Source of the DNA: Tethya wilhelma
Taxonomy: Eukaryota > Porifera > Demospongiae > Tethyida > Tethyidae
Direction of reading: 5' to 3'
DNA length: 64,000 nucleotides
Assembly: GCA_964030475.1 (NCBI GenBank)
Contig: CAXIPT010000001.1
Span: 99,526 to 163,525, forward strand
A model generated the notes under the pieces. That model did not search any database. It had not been told where the DNA came from and worked only from the letters and a program-made list of their open reading frames with translations. Positions 46,045-59,230 of this stretch are shown piece by piece. The translations under genes were made by a program, and so were the position numbers. The stretch's first letter is position 1; every line of letters starts with the position of its first letter.

Positions 46045-46250
46045 TCAATGCCTTGTCATCCAGACAGGCTGCACACCCACCCGTGGGCGTGCATAGGGCA
46101 TGCGGGGGACGTTTGCTTGCGCGTTATTTTTGGTGCGCACGTGAGGTTAAACTGCGTACGTACACGTGTCCCCAAAAGGATATAATCACTGATTTGAGTT
46201 GGTAAAAACCACCTTGTGTAGAGCAGTAAGGTCCCGGATCCCTATGCGCC
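46045..46250. promoter_or_regulatory. Bidirectional promoter region, MPPED / TIMM13
   Basis: 206 bp separate the ATGs at 46044 (minus) and 46251 (plus). The stretch is CpG-rich (GCGCGTTATTTTTGGTGCGC, then CACGTGAGG with an E-box) and has no clear TATA. A shared promoter is inferred from spacing. Confidence 0.5.
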
Positions 46251-47650
46251 ATGTCTGACTACTCTAGCTATGGCGGTGGAGGTGGTGGCGACAGAGGCAG
46301 AGTCATGGAGCAAGTGAGGAATCAGATTGCCGTGGCCAGCGCCCAGGAGCTCATTCAGGTGAACGATAGTGGAGTGTATCATGGATGAACTTTGACCCAT
46401 GCCATTCTCATGAATCCTGAACATGTGCTGTTTAGTCCACTGACAGTCTGTGCCTTTGTGCATGCCCAGTCAGTGCTGGTTTGTTTACAACCATTGACAG
46501 ATAACTAATGAATTACTGTCCTTAATTTCCAGCCAAACTTGTTCTGCCAGTCCAGCTTTCCGAAATTCGGGTAGATGGCAGAAGTAAACATGTATCCAAA
46601 CTTAGAAAATATTTCAAAAAAAATTCTTAAAAAATCAGTAGAGATCATGCATCGAACCATGGACCATACAGTCCACAGCACTGCCTTAGCCTTACTTTAA
46701 TGCAATCTCTAATAATAATAATATATTGCACTAGACCCTTATCCCTTGCCCCAGCCCTAGTGCTACCCCTAGCCCTAGCCACGGCCTCAGCCCTAGCCTA
46801 GTAGACTAGCCTAGCCCTAGCCCTAGCCCTAGCTGGTGCTTCGTACAATCCATATATTACATATATTAATCCATATACTAGTTATGAATATGCTAATTAC
46901 GATACTAGTTTACTTCTGCCATCAACCGAAATTCGGCTTGTCTGACTATGTCAAAGATCGTCTAACAATTTCACGGGGTTTAACTTTCATGGTTTTCGTG
47001 GATCACGATCCATCTGTGAAAGTTTTATCTGCGAAAATCTCTGTAATGTATATACGTACGGGCTCGCACAGCTCTTCCACGAAAGTTAAACTGCAAAACT
47101 GTTTGACTGGAGACATCCACAAAAGTTTGAAACTATGAAACTTTCCCGCTGTACGGTAATATCATATTACTTGATGGAAACTTATTGCAAACTAATTAGT
47201 TAATACTGGGTTTATAGAAAACATTCTACCACAAGTGTTAACCGTTAGTAGTCAGAATATGTAATGTTTGTATTTATATTGCACACTCTGCCTGTTGCAT
47301 GGTGCCCTTTGTCGTACTTCATAATGGTCAATGCTCATAATTGTGTTTCTGACAAGATGTCATCTTTGCATCAAGCGATACTAAGTCTTGTTTCCTACTT
47401 TTAGAAAATGTCGGACAAGTGTTTCCGTAAGTGCATCAACTATCCCGGCACTGACCTGGACAACAGAGAGCAGGTGGGGAAGTGATGTCATAGCCATACA
47501 CTGATATGATGTTGGTTGGTCTTATTGTGGTTACATCTGTCCATGTAGAAGTGTCTGTCCATGTGCATGGAGCGTTACATGGAGGCCTGGAACATCACCT
47601 CAAAGACTTACAATAACAGACTACAGCAGGAGAGGCATGGCCTGCACTGA
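46251..47650 (+). CDS. TIMM13: TIMM13, mitochondrial small Tim chaperone
   Basis: Three exons (46251-46358, 47405-47473, 47549-47650) give a complete protein of 92 residues. A Gly-rich start (MSDYSSYGGGGGGDRG) is followed by RVMEQVRNQIAVASAQEL, matching the Tim13 helix. The twin CX3C motif is intact: CFRKC and CLSMC, 15 residues apart. It ends NNRLQQERHGLH. Tim13 with Tim8 escorts hydrophobic inner-membrane precursors across the intermembrane space. The length matches the human protein (95). The first intron, about 1 kb, carries a CCCTAG-rich tract and another repeat. Confidence 0.95.
46741..46834 (+). repeat. Degenerate CCCTAG-rich tract
   Basis: CCCTAGCCCTAG units with variants (CCTCAGC, CCTAGTAGA) lie within the TIMM13 intron. 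They resemble but do not equal the animal telomere unit CCCTAA. Confidence 0.6.
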
Positions 47651-47837
47651 CAGCTCTTGGTCTACTAACAATAACGCCTTGTGTCACCAATCGCAAAAAT
47701 AATACTGTATTACATACCAGAGCGTTGAGTATGAATTGTATGCGCACGCGCAGTGATCAAATTATGACATCATGTCCCGCGCTGAAAGTTGAATTGAGCT
47801 CCAACTGGAAAGCTGGGATCAGTGGAGCTGGAGAGAG

Positions 47838-50398
47838 ATGTCTTGGCAGTGGCTGGTGTGCCATGTGGCAGCTGTGATAGCGGCCTCGTGTCTGTGTGGT
47901 GTTCTGGTAGTGTTTCCATCCACCAGTCACGACCCCTGGGGCTGTGAGCAGGTGTATCGTGACGCCAGGGTGGAGGGGAGGATGGCCAGGTACCTGGGAA
48001 CAAAGCTACCGTACCAGTTCCTCGCCAACGTCACCAACGAGAGCACTATTGATGGCTGCACGGCAGACAGGGTGAGGCAATGCATTGATGAACCATGGTC
48101 TAGCTGGACTCATGTAGACTAATAATCAAGCTATTGTTGGTGATGGGGTGTGTCCAAATTGTGATCCCTCCAAATTGTAAATTATGCCTTAGGTGTTTGC
48201 TGTGATCCGACATGGTGCTCGCTACCCTACCCTGAAGCACATTACCAGCTGGGAGAGGTTCCACAGAGAGAGGCTGCCCAAGAGCAGCCCTCCTAACTCC
48301 CTTCTGCAATCTCTGGTGCAGTGGAGGAGCCCTTTCTCCTCCCTCCTAGCAACTGGCGGGGCGGCCCAGCTGACAGACCATGGTACTAGAGAGCAGTTCT
48401 GTCTGGCCAAGAGACTCCAGGCCCGACTTCCATCACTGCTGAGTCAGCACTACTCCCCAAGTCTCTACTCCATCCAGTCGACCTCCCTGGCTAGGACTGT
48501 AATGAGGTAATTGGGAGAGGGGTGTGGCTGTAATGAGGTAATTAGGAGAGGGGTGTGGCTGTAATGAGGTAATTAGGGGAAGCCATCCCCTAATGCAATG
48601 TCATTGTGCTAATATCATTATTGCTGTGTCTGTTTGTATCCAGTGCTCAGGCATTTGCTGCGGGGTTGTTTGATGGGCGTGGCCCTCTCCATGGTTACCA
48701 GGTACACTAGTCTATGAGTGTTGCCTTGGTATTGATTGTGACCTCTGACCTCTAGCCTGTCCATGTGGAGAGCCTCAGAGAGGAGGGTGATGTCGTGTTG
48801 AGGTACGACGAGCAGCCCTGTCCCCTCTACCACCACCACGTCACCAACAACCAGGTGCACATGATTGTATATTGGCCCAGCAGCCATGAACTGGCATTAG
48901 GACCATCCTGGTTGTAATGATTCATCTCCTCAGAGCTTACAGTCGTGGTTGAAGAGGTTTGCCTCAGGCAGTCAGCTCCAGTCAGCCCTCCAACAAGTGC
49001 AGCAGAGACTAGACCCTGGTAAGTTTGAGTGCTCTTTAGTTACTAGAGCCATCAGTGCCGCACGGCCTCAGTATATAACTCCTATGACATCATCACATAC
49101 CCTCAGGGCAGGTCCATTGGAATGTGTCGCTGGAAGACATGATCACCATGTACAAGATCTGTGTCCATGAGTTGGGGTTGCTAGGCAACAGCCAATGGTG
49201 TGAGCCGTTCACTGAAGAGAGCCTCGAAAGTTTGTTCTATTTATCAGACATGAAAGTTTATTGGAAGAAAGGTAATGAATTGAGCAGCATCACTTTCCAT
49301 AATTAGATGCAATAGGCACCCCCCTTCCCCTCTTGTGAAACTTTTACATAAAGTTTATTATTGATGGGTGTTAGTTGGAGTATACACTCTACTGTTACTG
49401 TAGACAATCAAGAAATTTTCGCTTGTTTAATATTATTTTCACCTGTATAATTTCCGCCGTTTCAGATCACCATACGCTTTAAATTTTGCATGTTTTATTT
49501 TTTACCATTCCCACACAGCCCTAAAATTTTATAGCGAAAATTTCCTGATCTATAGAAACAAGTTTAGTTTGGACCAAGGGAAATTCCCTATTATTAGGTG
49601 ACATTTAATTGTTACCATGGTAACTACCCCACAGGTGGAGGTGCTCCTGTGAGCTGGAAGAGGAGTGTTCATCTGGTGGAGTCCATCCTGGCCTTCCTCT
49701 CTGCTCCCCCCGGCAACCCCTCCCCCCACACTGTGGCCCTCAGGTAGGGTGGTCACTCACTGATGGTATAGCTACCCTCCATGGTGCTGTGCTGGTCACT
49801 GTAGGTTTGGCCACAGTGAGACCCTTCTACCATTGCTGGCCTTCTTCTCTCTTCCTTCAGACACCACCCCCCTCCTACCAGACAACTACCACGGTGAGGA
49901 GATCAGGGGGATAGCTCGAGATCAGGGGATAGATAGGGTGGGGGTAACTCGAGTGTAGACAATTTTTTACCCAAACATTAGCGGTGAAAAACTTGAATGG
50001 CCACATTCTGCTTTGAAATATCGCTATTCTCAGTGACTACACTGATGTCTCATTGCCCCCCTGCAGTGCACCATCTCTCCCGGAGGTTCGTCACCAGCCT
50101 CCTCTCCCCCTTCTCCTCCAATGTTCTCTTCACACGCTACACCTGTACCAGACAAGGAGGTGAGGTTTGGCCATGATGTAATCATGATGTTATAGTAGTC
50201 TACACCATTTCAGCAGTCAGCCATTACGTGCGTCTGTTATTGAATGAGGCTGAGGTGACCCCCTGTCTAGGGACCGGAGATGAAGTGACCCCCTGTCTGG
50301 GGACCAGAAGATGGGTTGCTTTAGAGGAGCTCATAGAACTGGCTAGAAATAGAAGTGATGATTGGACTCCATTGACTCAGTTGTGTTTGTTGCCATAA
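47838..50398 (+). CDS. MINPP1: Multiple inositol polyphosphate phosphatase (MINPP1-like)
   Basis: Ten exons in continuous phase give 476 residues: 47838-48071, 48193-48506, 48644-48701, 48756-48854, 48934-49018, 49107-49271, 49635-49743, 49805-49893, 50067-50159, 50214-50398 (TAA). A signal-anchor-like start (VAAVIAASCLCGVLVVF) is followed by the histidine-acid-phosphatase site VIRHGARYPT (RHGxRxP). The proton-donor region FGHSETLLPLLAF corresponds to the HAE motif of MINPP enzymes, with Ser in place of Ala. HYVRLLLNEAEVT and paired Cys follow. MINPP1 removes phosphates from InsP6/InsP5 in the ER or outside the cell. The human protein (487) ends in an ER-retention signal; this one ends LCLLP, so it may be secreted or lysosomal. 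The last exon has an internal repeat EVTPCLGT. It starts 187 bp after TIMM13, same strand. Confidence 0.92.
48497..48579 (+). repeat. 31-bp repeat spanning a splice donor
   Basis: CTGTAATGAGGTAATTGGGA plus GAGGGGTGTGG is repeated about 2.7 times. It begins inside MINPP1 exon 2, so the exon end and donor (AATGAG/GTAATT) occur three times. The first copy preserves the frame with exon 3. Confidence 0.8.
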
Positions 50399-50880
50399 TT
50401 AGGTAGCTCTGCACCTTTCTTTGGCACATTAGATAACACCTATCATTAATTTTTGCAGCTATTTTTAGTAGTTTATAATTACCTTTCATCCTGTGTTTCC
50501 TCCATGGATACACTGTTGATGTTTTTACTAACACTACTTTGAAATTCATAATATTAACATACATGAACATAATACACAATGTGCATTTTGACCATGTATA
50601 TATTCCTGTGCTATACGTATTATTATTTCTGAAAAAGTTCGGTGGAAAATAGAATCACAGGCTAACTTGCATTGCATTTAGAGGACAACAGTTTTAGTCC
50701 TGGTCCACCTTCTCTGCCTAGTTTGGTCTGGAGACCATGCCTCTTAACATGATCTCCACAGAGGGCCATAAAGTGTACATTTAGATGTAAAGCTATGTTG
50801 TAGGTTTTGCAAGTGGTTTGGTTAGTACCTTTTATAGCAAGTCAGCAAGTTCCTACTCAGAGCTATAGTCAAGTGGAAAA
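50399..50880. other. Intergenic, MINPP1 to death-domain/ankyrin gene
   Basis: AT-rich, no coding exon. It must contain the MINPP1 3' end and the promoter of the next gene. No clear TATA box. Confidence 0.4.
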
Positions 50881-52973
50881 ATGGAAGGACAAACTATATC
50901 TATGGAGTCTTATTGTAAAATAGTTCCTGGAAAGAACCGCTGGAAACTGGACAAGCAGGTTGACTTTGAATACAATGGTGTCCCCACTCACCTGGGGGCC
51001 ATAGCTGACTCCATGGACCAGTGGGAGGGACCTGTAGCAGAGGCCCTGGGACTGAGCAAGGTGGAGGTGTCAGCCATCAAGACCAAACACCCTGATGAGC
51101 TCAACCTACAAACGTAAACCATAATGCATGATTGTCAATCTAAAAGGGAAAATGCTTTCTGCTTTTTAAAAAGTTTTCATATTTGCACCAAACAGTTTCT
51201 CAGACTGTTATTCTTTACATAATGATAGTACTGTTTATGCATTTTATCATTAGGAGGGGTGCTCTCCATCTCTGGCAGGAGAAGAATGGTTTGGATGCAA
51301 CCTACCGTAACCTGATTGGTGTGTTCCTCAAGGCACAGAAGACCAGCTCAGCTGAAGCTGTCTGCAAAGTGCTTGCAGTGGATTCAAAACTAGGTATAAT
51401 ATTATAGCCTTTCAGTCATATGCTGCAATCCATGCATGCATGTATGTAGTCACAGATTAAACCACTAGCTAAGCAGTAACCTTTATTATATTATATCTTG
51501 TACAGAGAACTTTTCCACTGTTTCTGTCACATTGTCAAGTGGAGTTGCTAACTTGTCCGTAGAAGGTGAAAAAAGTAAGTTGTATCATTAGTATAGAAAG
51601 TTTACTGACTCTATATAATATCTGTCAGATTATGAAGCTGAGAAGAAAGAACTGGCAAAAAAGAATCTGGCAAAAATCAACAAATCATTTGGTAGCCTCA
51701 AGCGAAAAGTCCAGACCATCCTGAAACAGAAGAAGGATATTGACATGGATGAGTTCATTGAGTTTGTCATGGGTCAGGTACCTTCCCCAGAGTGCATACC
51801 AGAAGATGCCCAGAAGATCATCACCATCTTCCAGGCCATCACCAGGAACCTCCTGTGGAGCCACTCCGACTATGAGCTTCTCAAAACCATAGCTGAAGAG
51901 TTTGCCAAAGAAGAGACATCAGAGTTGATTGATGCCTACGAGAGTGAGCTTGCCAGTTTCCATGCGACCACTAGCCTCGCTGGCTACATAGCTCTCTGCC
52001 AGGACATTGATGGGAGGGACCTTCATGCCGACCCAGAGGAACCCCTAGCTCTCAACCCTGCCAAGTACAACAGGGAGTACTACCAAAAGCTGACCATCAA
52101 GCTAGATCGACCAGTTACCAATGAGACTCTTGAATACATTGATGACCTCTGGAAATCAATTCAAAAGTTTTATCAATTGCCTCCCCTCCCGGCACTACTA
52201 GACCGTGTGGTGGCTGGGTCACTGGTCATCAGTTGGCTCATCCCTCATCTCTTTGCCCTGCAGATCAGCTTCAGCTCATCAGGAGAGGAGGCTGAGGCCT
52301 TCTTCACATCTCACCACATCACTGAGGTCATGATAGATGATGACAGGTTGTACCACTCTGAAGCCACAGCTACATCTGAGGACATGTCTACAAAGGTTAT
52401 AATTACTGTCTTCACACACACACATAAATTATACAGTGAAACCTCTGAACAAAGGACACTTTAGAAACAAATTCAATATAAATTCAGCTTGTTTGTCCTT
52501 CAGTGTAGAGAAGTTGTCCTCTTCTCAAAGGTTCTGTTTGTATTGTCCTTTGTTGAGAGGCCCTTATAATGAGTGTCCCTATTGGAGGTTCTACTGTAAT
52601 CAATACCAGCCTATATCTCCCAGGATAGATGTTATATACCTATATATTGGTTTAGTCTTGATCATCGCCTCCCATGTGCAGCTTGCTCTGTTGGAAGCAT
52701 GTAGAATGGGAAACTTGGACACAATTTTGGAACTTCTGGAGGCACTATCAGACTTTGATTATTCACTGGTAAAAACTCACATATAATTATTGAGAATTTG
52801 GATAGCTACGTTACATAAGCTTCATATAAAACAAACCACTGTACGAAATATTGTAACATTGCAGTATGATGAGACACCTCTGACAGCAGCTGTGGTGAAT
52901 AATAGAACTATTGATATTGTTCAAGTGGTTCTTCTCTACCCTGTTGATGTTGATGGAAGAAATAAGGTGTGTG

Positions 52974-53024
<51 letters not shown>

Positions 53025-54423
53025 CTCACTAGCTGTCACAGGCAAGCTTCACATAATCATACACAATTTTGTGTGCTTAACCTAGCTGGAATATATCTGC
53101 ATGCATATGGTTAACTTACAGTAATAATGCAAGATTCTCTATTAATCAATCAATGACTTTGTGTGGTTTTCAATAAAAAAATTCTGGCCATACCATACTG
53201 CTTTATTTTAAAGGTACTTAAAACTTTTACGGTTATGCATGTACATACCCCAAATCATTTCAGAGTGGTGTGACAGCACTGATGTTGGCCAGTCATGAGG
53301 GAAGAACTGATGTTGTGGAACTACTGCTACAAAGCAAAGCTGATATGAATGCAAGAACAGAGGTAAGATTGCACATTTATGTTCTATATTGAACATTATA
53401 GCACTCAGTCAGCCTGTGCGTGTGGAGATATATGTTATATGGGGCCCAAATTTGTGGTGCTTTTCTGTACCAACTAAACATGTTAAATTAGTAATAAAAA
53501 AATTAAACTAAACATGTTAAATTAGTAATAAAAAATTAAACAGACCTTGGCAGCTGAAGTATTGATTTACTGTGCATGTGCATGTCTCCATCAGTGTGTG
53601 GCAATAAACCTGATTGTATTTCAGGATGGCGTGACTGCACTGATGCTCGCCTGTTGGGAGGGAAGAACTGATGTCATGGAACTACTCCTAAAACATAAGG
53701 CTGATGTGAATGCAAGGAGAGAGGTGAGTTAGAGAATTGAGAGACTTTTGTGTGTATCTAGACATGCAATATAAGTCTAGCTAGAGTGTGTAGCAATAAT
53801 ATCTCACAGATTATAAATGCAACAATACTAATTATGTGATTGTTTAATCAAAACATAATACTTATAATTATATAGGATGGCTGGACAGCACTGATGTTGG
53901 CTATTGTGAAGGGAAGAACTGATGTTGTAGAACTACTGCTAAAGTTCAAAGCTGATGTGGATGCAAGTGCAAAGGTCAGATTATTCATATATACACAGAA
54001 TAAGATCACAGCCTGATTGAAGCTTTAACTACATAGTGAGCAACATGATCCTAGCTAATGATGCATGTGGATGTGTTGTCAAACAACAAGCTACAGACAC
54101 TCTCATAAAAATTTTATTGATGCCAGTATCAGCCATTTTAACTCCCTACCACCTTACCTTATAGTTGCCTCCCTCTCCTCAGACTCCCCTGACAACATGC
54201 AGTCTCTTCTCCCATTACCTTTGTTGTTGTGATTAACCATTCTTATTGTTGTATAGTGTCAATAAACCATTCTTGAACATTCAACACAATGATTAATTGT
54301 GTTCTCAAATATTTCAGAATGGTTGGACAGCACTGATACTGGCCATTGTGAAGGGACTCACAACTGATGTCATGGAATTACTACTAAAATATGATGCTAA
54401 TGTGGATGCAACGGCCAAGGTAA

Positions 54424-54506
<83 letters not shown>

Positions 54507-54507
54507 N

Positions 54508-54540
<33 letters not shown>

Positions 54541-54969
54541 ACCAAATAAGTCTCTTCTAGTTCAATCAGTATGTGCACTATCTCATCATAATTATAATCG
54601 TGTTCTCAGTAAATATTAATTTCAGGATGGTGTGACAGCACTGATGTTGGCCAGTTGGGATGAACGAACTGATGTTGTGGAACTACTGCTAAAATACAAT
54701 GTCGATGTGAATGCGAGAATGGAGGTGAGAATACTCACCGACATTTAGTAAAAATAATTTTGAGAGACTTTTTGTGTTCATTAATTATTGTGTGTGTGAT
54801 TAACATCTGTCTCTCCAGCAGTGTGTTACAATGTCTGTGATTGTGTCATCTACTGTAGAACGGTGTGACAGCTCTGATGCTGGCTAGTGGGAAGGGAAGA
54901 ACTGATCTTATGGAACTGCTGCTAAAATACCATGGCAATGTAGATGTGAATGCAATCGCAAAGGTGAGG

Positions 54970-55002
<33 letters not shown>

Positions 55003-56507
55003 ACCCTTTAGTGGTTGTGAGTGTCTGTCTAACACCTTCCCACCAGTCGACTCAGCTGTAAATGAGTATATATCTGAAGTTTTTCTGGCCAAAAAGACAA
55101 AACCCTTTCCGTTGTTACAAGTGGCCATGGGTCATGCCTTACTCATCAAGGGGGGTCACCAATAAGTCTCTACATCAGTGTATAGCATATCTCATATCAG
55201 TGTATTATGTGATTTTGTTCTCAAATATTTCAGAATGGTGTGACAGCACTGATGTTGGCTAGTCAGGAGGGAAGAACTGATGTTGTGGAACTACTACTAA
55301 AACACGAGGCTGTTGTGAATGCCAAGGACGAGGTTAATGCCATGATTATTGTCTTAACAGATTTATTGCAAACTATAACTAAAGTCTGTATATACATGTA
55401 TGATGCACCCATTTACCCATTCCCTGCCACCACTCTAGGATGGCTTCACTGCCCTTACATACGTGACACAGAGTGGAGATGCTGTGCTAGTGAGGACTCT
55501 CCTAAAAGCTGGTGCTGACCCCAACATTGCTGAGAATGTAAGAAGATAAGTTGTGATTTCTAGCTAGCTACTCTTGATTCCCCCCCCCCGTTGATTCCTC
55601 ACTGAATCTCTTTCTCCTTTTTTTCCTAAAATTCCTCTTCTCATGCTGTGACAATAACTTTACATTAGCCTTGTTCCCAGACCTTCCCTGGTTACATAGA
55701 AGGCCTGGGAACATCCTGTGACACGTACTGTTTATGTGGTAACGTAGGAAACCCTCTGGACTCCACTCTTCTTTGCCTCTAAAGATGGCAACCTGGAACT
55801 GGTCAGTCTACTGGTGGAACATGGAGCTATAGTGGACTTCAAAGATAAGGTACTACAGCTATGCATGCATATACCTTGCATTACATTAATTATTTTATTC
55901 CAGAATGGAATAACCCCCCTGGCCACTGCTAGGACCTACGGCCACACTGAGGTGGTTGACCTGGTCATGGCCCTCACCATGTCAGTGGAGACACCCAGGG
56001 AGGGAGACACACCTCCAGCAGAGGCCACACCTACCCTGCCTGAGGTGTGTTCCTTAGTTAAAGCACCAGATTTTATATCTCTTGCAGATCAACTTGTTTT
56101 AAGCTGTTCGATCATAATCTTATTATAGAGAAAATTTTAATAGTAACGTACCTTGTGGTCTTGGTACCTGTTATTGCTGGCATGTATAGAGGACACGATC
56201 AAAATGTTACAATGTGTGCTGCATTCTATACTGTTAGCCCCATTCACACCCCTCACAGATATTGAGAGCTCAAGCTAGGGAGAGAGTTGATTCATCTCAT
56301 TTGTCTCCCTCTTATTATCTCTAGGAGATCAGAAAGGCCGTGTGGAGAGCTGCCAGCCACAACGATAACCTGTTTGATAAACGGAAGACTTTCTTCAAGA
56401 AGATCATTGACGCCTTCCTCCCAGAGAGAGCCAGGAAGAGAGAGGCTACAAGAAGAGAACAAGTTCCTACACACGAGGAACAAATCATATTGCCTGCAAT
56501 TAGTTAG
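50881..56507 (+). CDS. Death-domain plus ankyrin-repeat protein
   Basis: Seventeen exons in continuous phase give 874 residues from ATG 50881 to TAG 56507. Exons: 50881-51113, 51254-51393, 51506-51574, 51629-52395, 52682-52768, 52865-52966, 53264-53362, 53625-53723, 53876-53974, 54318-54419, 54626-54724, 54859-54963, 55234-55332, 55439-55537, 55748-55849, 55904-56044, 56325-56507. Exons 1-2 form a death-domain fold (WEGPVAEALGLSKVEVSAI, then TYRNLIGVFLKA). Exon 4 encodes a 255-residue helical region starting with a Lys-rich segment that I do not recognise. About eleven ankyrin repeats follow, nearly all 33-35 residues on exons of 99-105 bp with phase-0 borders (GVTALMLAS-EGRTDVVELL). The tail is helical and basic. 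Death-domain/ankyrin proteins are signalling scaffolds, and such architectures are numerous in sponges and other invertebrates. An immune or cell-death role is inference. One exon contains the N at 54507 in its following intron. Confidence 0.88.
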
Positions 56508-56994
56508 CTACAATAATTTATCGTGACTGCATGTGCTCCTACTGTATGCCAACCCAAGTTGATGGTATCGTTGATTATAGCTTATAGTAGAGCTAAATAT
56601 AATGGTGCACCTACATGCATACACACACCACTATGATCAATATTGACCTTTGAAACATAATTTTATTTGTCATTAACACTGTTAGCATGGCAACACAATG
56701 ATACAAGTACATGTATAGATTTCATGATGTCATCTATTGTCATTATGACATCATCTTCCTTTCTCTTCAGCGACTGAAGTANTTGTTTTCTCTCTTGAGC
56801 AGTTTAGCTTTGTAAATTCCTAGTGCTCTAATTTTTTTCTTTTTCTTGAAAGGCGGTTTGGGTGTAGTCTAGGCTTGGGTTTAGGTTTAGCACAGCCTTG
56901 TTCCCAGGCTCTCCTCCTCCACTAGTTTAAACTTAGTTCTAACAAGCATCCACTGACCAAAGCAACCTTGTGTTGTCTCTCTCTCCCTCTCCAG
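56508..56994. other. Intergenic or intronic stretch with N gap
   Basis: No coding exon is recognised. The N at 56782 probably hides the 5' exons of the EF-hand gene that follows. GCCTTGTTCCCAGGCTCTC near 56894 resembles the ends of the MITE at 6403-6651. Confidence 0.45.
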
Positions 56995-59197
56995 CTCACC
57001 TCAGAGCAGATACGGTTGGTCTTGACTAGTTTTGGTGTGAGAATCACCCCCCTACAGATGAGTGAACTGGTGGAGTCTCTTGGTTACCATGACAACCAAC
57101 TTGTGGATTACATCAGCTTCTTGAACTTCTACTCTGAGCGTAAGTTAGGGGGCGTGGTCGATAGGATCCTCAGGAGCCCAGGAAGAAGGTGAGTAGTGAT
57201 AATTGATGTTAAACATTTAATTAGTCATAATTATGTAACACTTTTTACTGTTATTAACAGGTACTATTGATCTCTCCCCCCCCCCAGGTACCATGTTGAT
57301 GACCCCAAGAGGGCCTGTACCTCAATGGATGATGCTCAGACTAGGATAGTGACTCTACTGCAGAAGGACTTCCTCAGTATCCTGGCCCACTTCAAGTAAG
57401 ACCCCCGGGGATATGGCACGTGATATCCAGTGATTCAACTGTTCCTCAACCTGTTCCCTCCATAGGTCATTAGATCCTCGTAACCATGGTTACGTGAAGG
57501 AGTCTGACTTCCTTGAGTGTCTTCGTGTTCATCTTGGAGTTGGTTACCATGACGATGAGGTGAGAGAACTCCTCCCTCGTCTCCTCTACGAGGGCTGGGT
57601 GGCCTACCCAACCTTCCTGGCCCTCTTTGAAAGGAAGGGGCCGTCACCCCCCTCACCCCCACCCCCTGGGGGGGAGGAGAGAGAGGACCCCTCGACTGTG
57701 GCACTGGAGGATGTGAGTTATGTCATGAGATTGGGTTCACTAGTAAGGTCAAAGGTCATTCTCTACAGCTGGTGGCAGTGATCAGTGTAGCAGTGAGGAA
57801 TGAGGTCGATCGTGTGGTGCAAGAGTTCGTTGCCATGGATACCAAGAACACTGGCCGCCTGACCCTGCCTATGGTGGTGGAGTTGCTTCAGAGGTGAGGG
57901 AGGATACCAGCAGTGTTGTGTCGGTCCAATAGATGTACAGTAGACAGAGTCATTTTTGACATTAAAAAATGTTATTATGCATACAAGTGGTGAAAAATAA
58001 CCATGAAAATTTAATGGTTTTCTCGGTAAGAAATTCCTGATTCACAGTGAGGAGCTAGGAGCTAGCTGTCCAATGAAACCATGAATTGAATTATCCACAA
58101 AAGTTAAATTATTGTATAGCTAGAAATTATTTTCAAGGAGTATAAATTTTGTAGTTCAAACAATCTGCGAAAAAATTTTACCCTGCAAAAGTTTTGATCA
58201 ATACATGGGGTGGGGCTGCTCGATTCTCGAAAGTTAAATCGCGAAAAGTTTGGCAATTGCTTTTCTACAAAAATTTCTCTCTCTCTTTCTCTCTCTCAGG
58301 TTTGGTGTTCTGTTCAAGGAGGCTGACCTGAAGCCTCTCTGGAGCTTCCTCCTCAAGAACAAAGATGGGACAGTTGACTTCAGTGAGTTCCTGAGGGTGT
58401 TTGCCAGTCGGCCCCATACAGCTTCATCAGGTGAGAGAGGGACACACACACACATCCAGGGGTTAAACTGATACATGGCATGCAATACATGCAAAGTATT
58501 GTACAACTGAGAGATCACACATATAAATGGTGCCTCAATATTAAAGGAACTGTGTCACTATATAAGTGCTGTTTTGTTATAATAAAATGCATGACATTTT
58601 ATGACGTTCTATCCTCCCCTTCCTCTGCAGCCTCTGGTAAACATCTGACTGACGACCATCACTTCATGAGGTCAAAGAACCTCCACAGAGATGAGGACAT
58701 GTTGATGGACCAGCTGAGGGCCAAGATGGCCTACTACCACTCCGCCCTCCTCAGCCACTTCCAGTCCCTGGATCTCCACCAGACCGGCACTGTCTCCCAG
58801 GACCACTTCAAGGTGGGCACCACTGACTGCCTGGGGTGGGACTGTCCATCATGGCCTCACAGCCTTCTCTCTTCATGATAAGAGAGACAGTGATAGCTTC
58901 GTTTCCACTAGACATTATTTTGTCCTGGGTTATGCCTCACTTGGGATGGGTCATTGGCAGGGGTGGTGACTCCCACCATATGTGCTGTACTTGGAGCCGA
59001 GACTATGGTCAAGATGATGGTCAATGGTCAAAAGGAGATTTTAGTGCTAGTCATGTCACTTTTAGACAGTCAAAGTTGGTAATGGTCGTCGTAGCAATGA
59101 GCTGGATGTGAATTTCATGCTGTTGCTCTGAGTACAGAACATAGTTATGGGAATCACCACTGCCTGATTGATTGGTTTTATTTGACAATTGACCCCC

Positions 59198-59230
<33 letters not shown>

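Noticed and set aside
46741..46834. Interstitial telomere repeat
   Set aside because: The unit is CCCTAG with many variants, not CCCTAA, and the tract is short and inside an intron.
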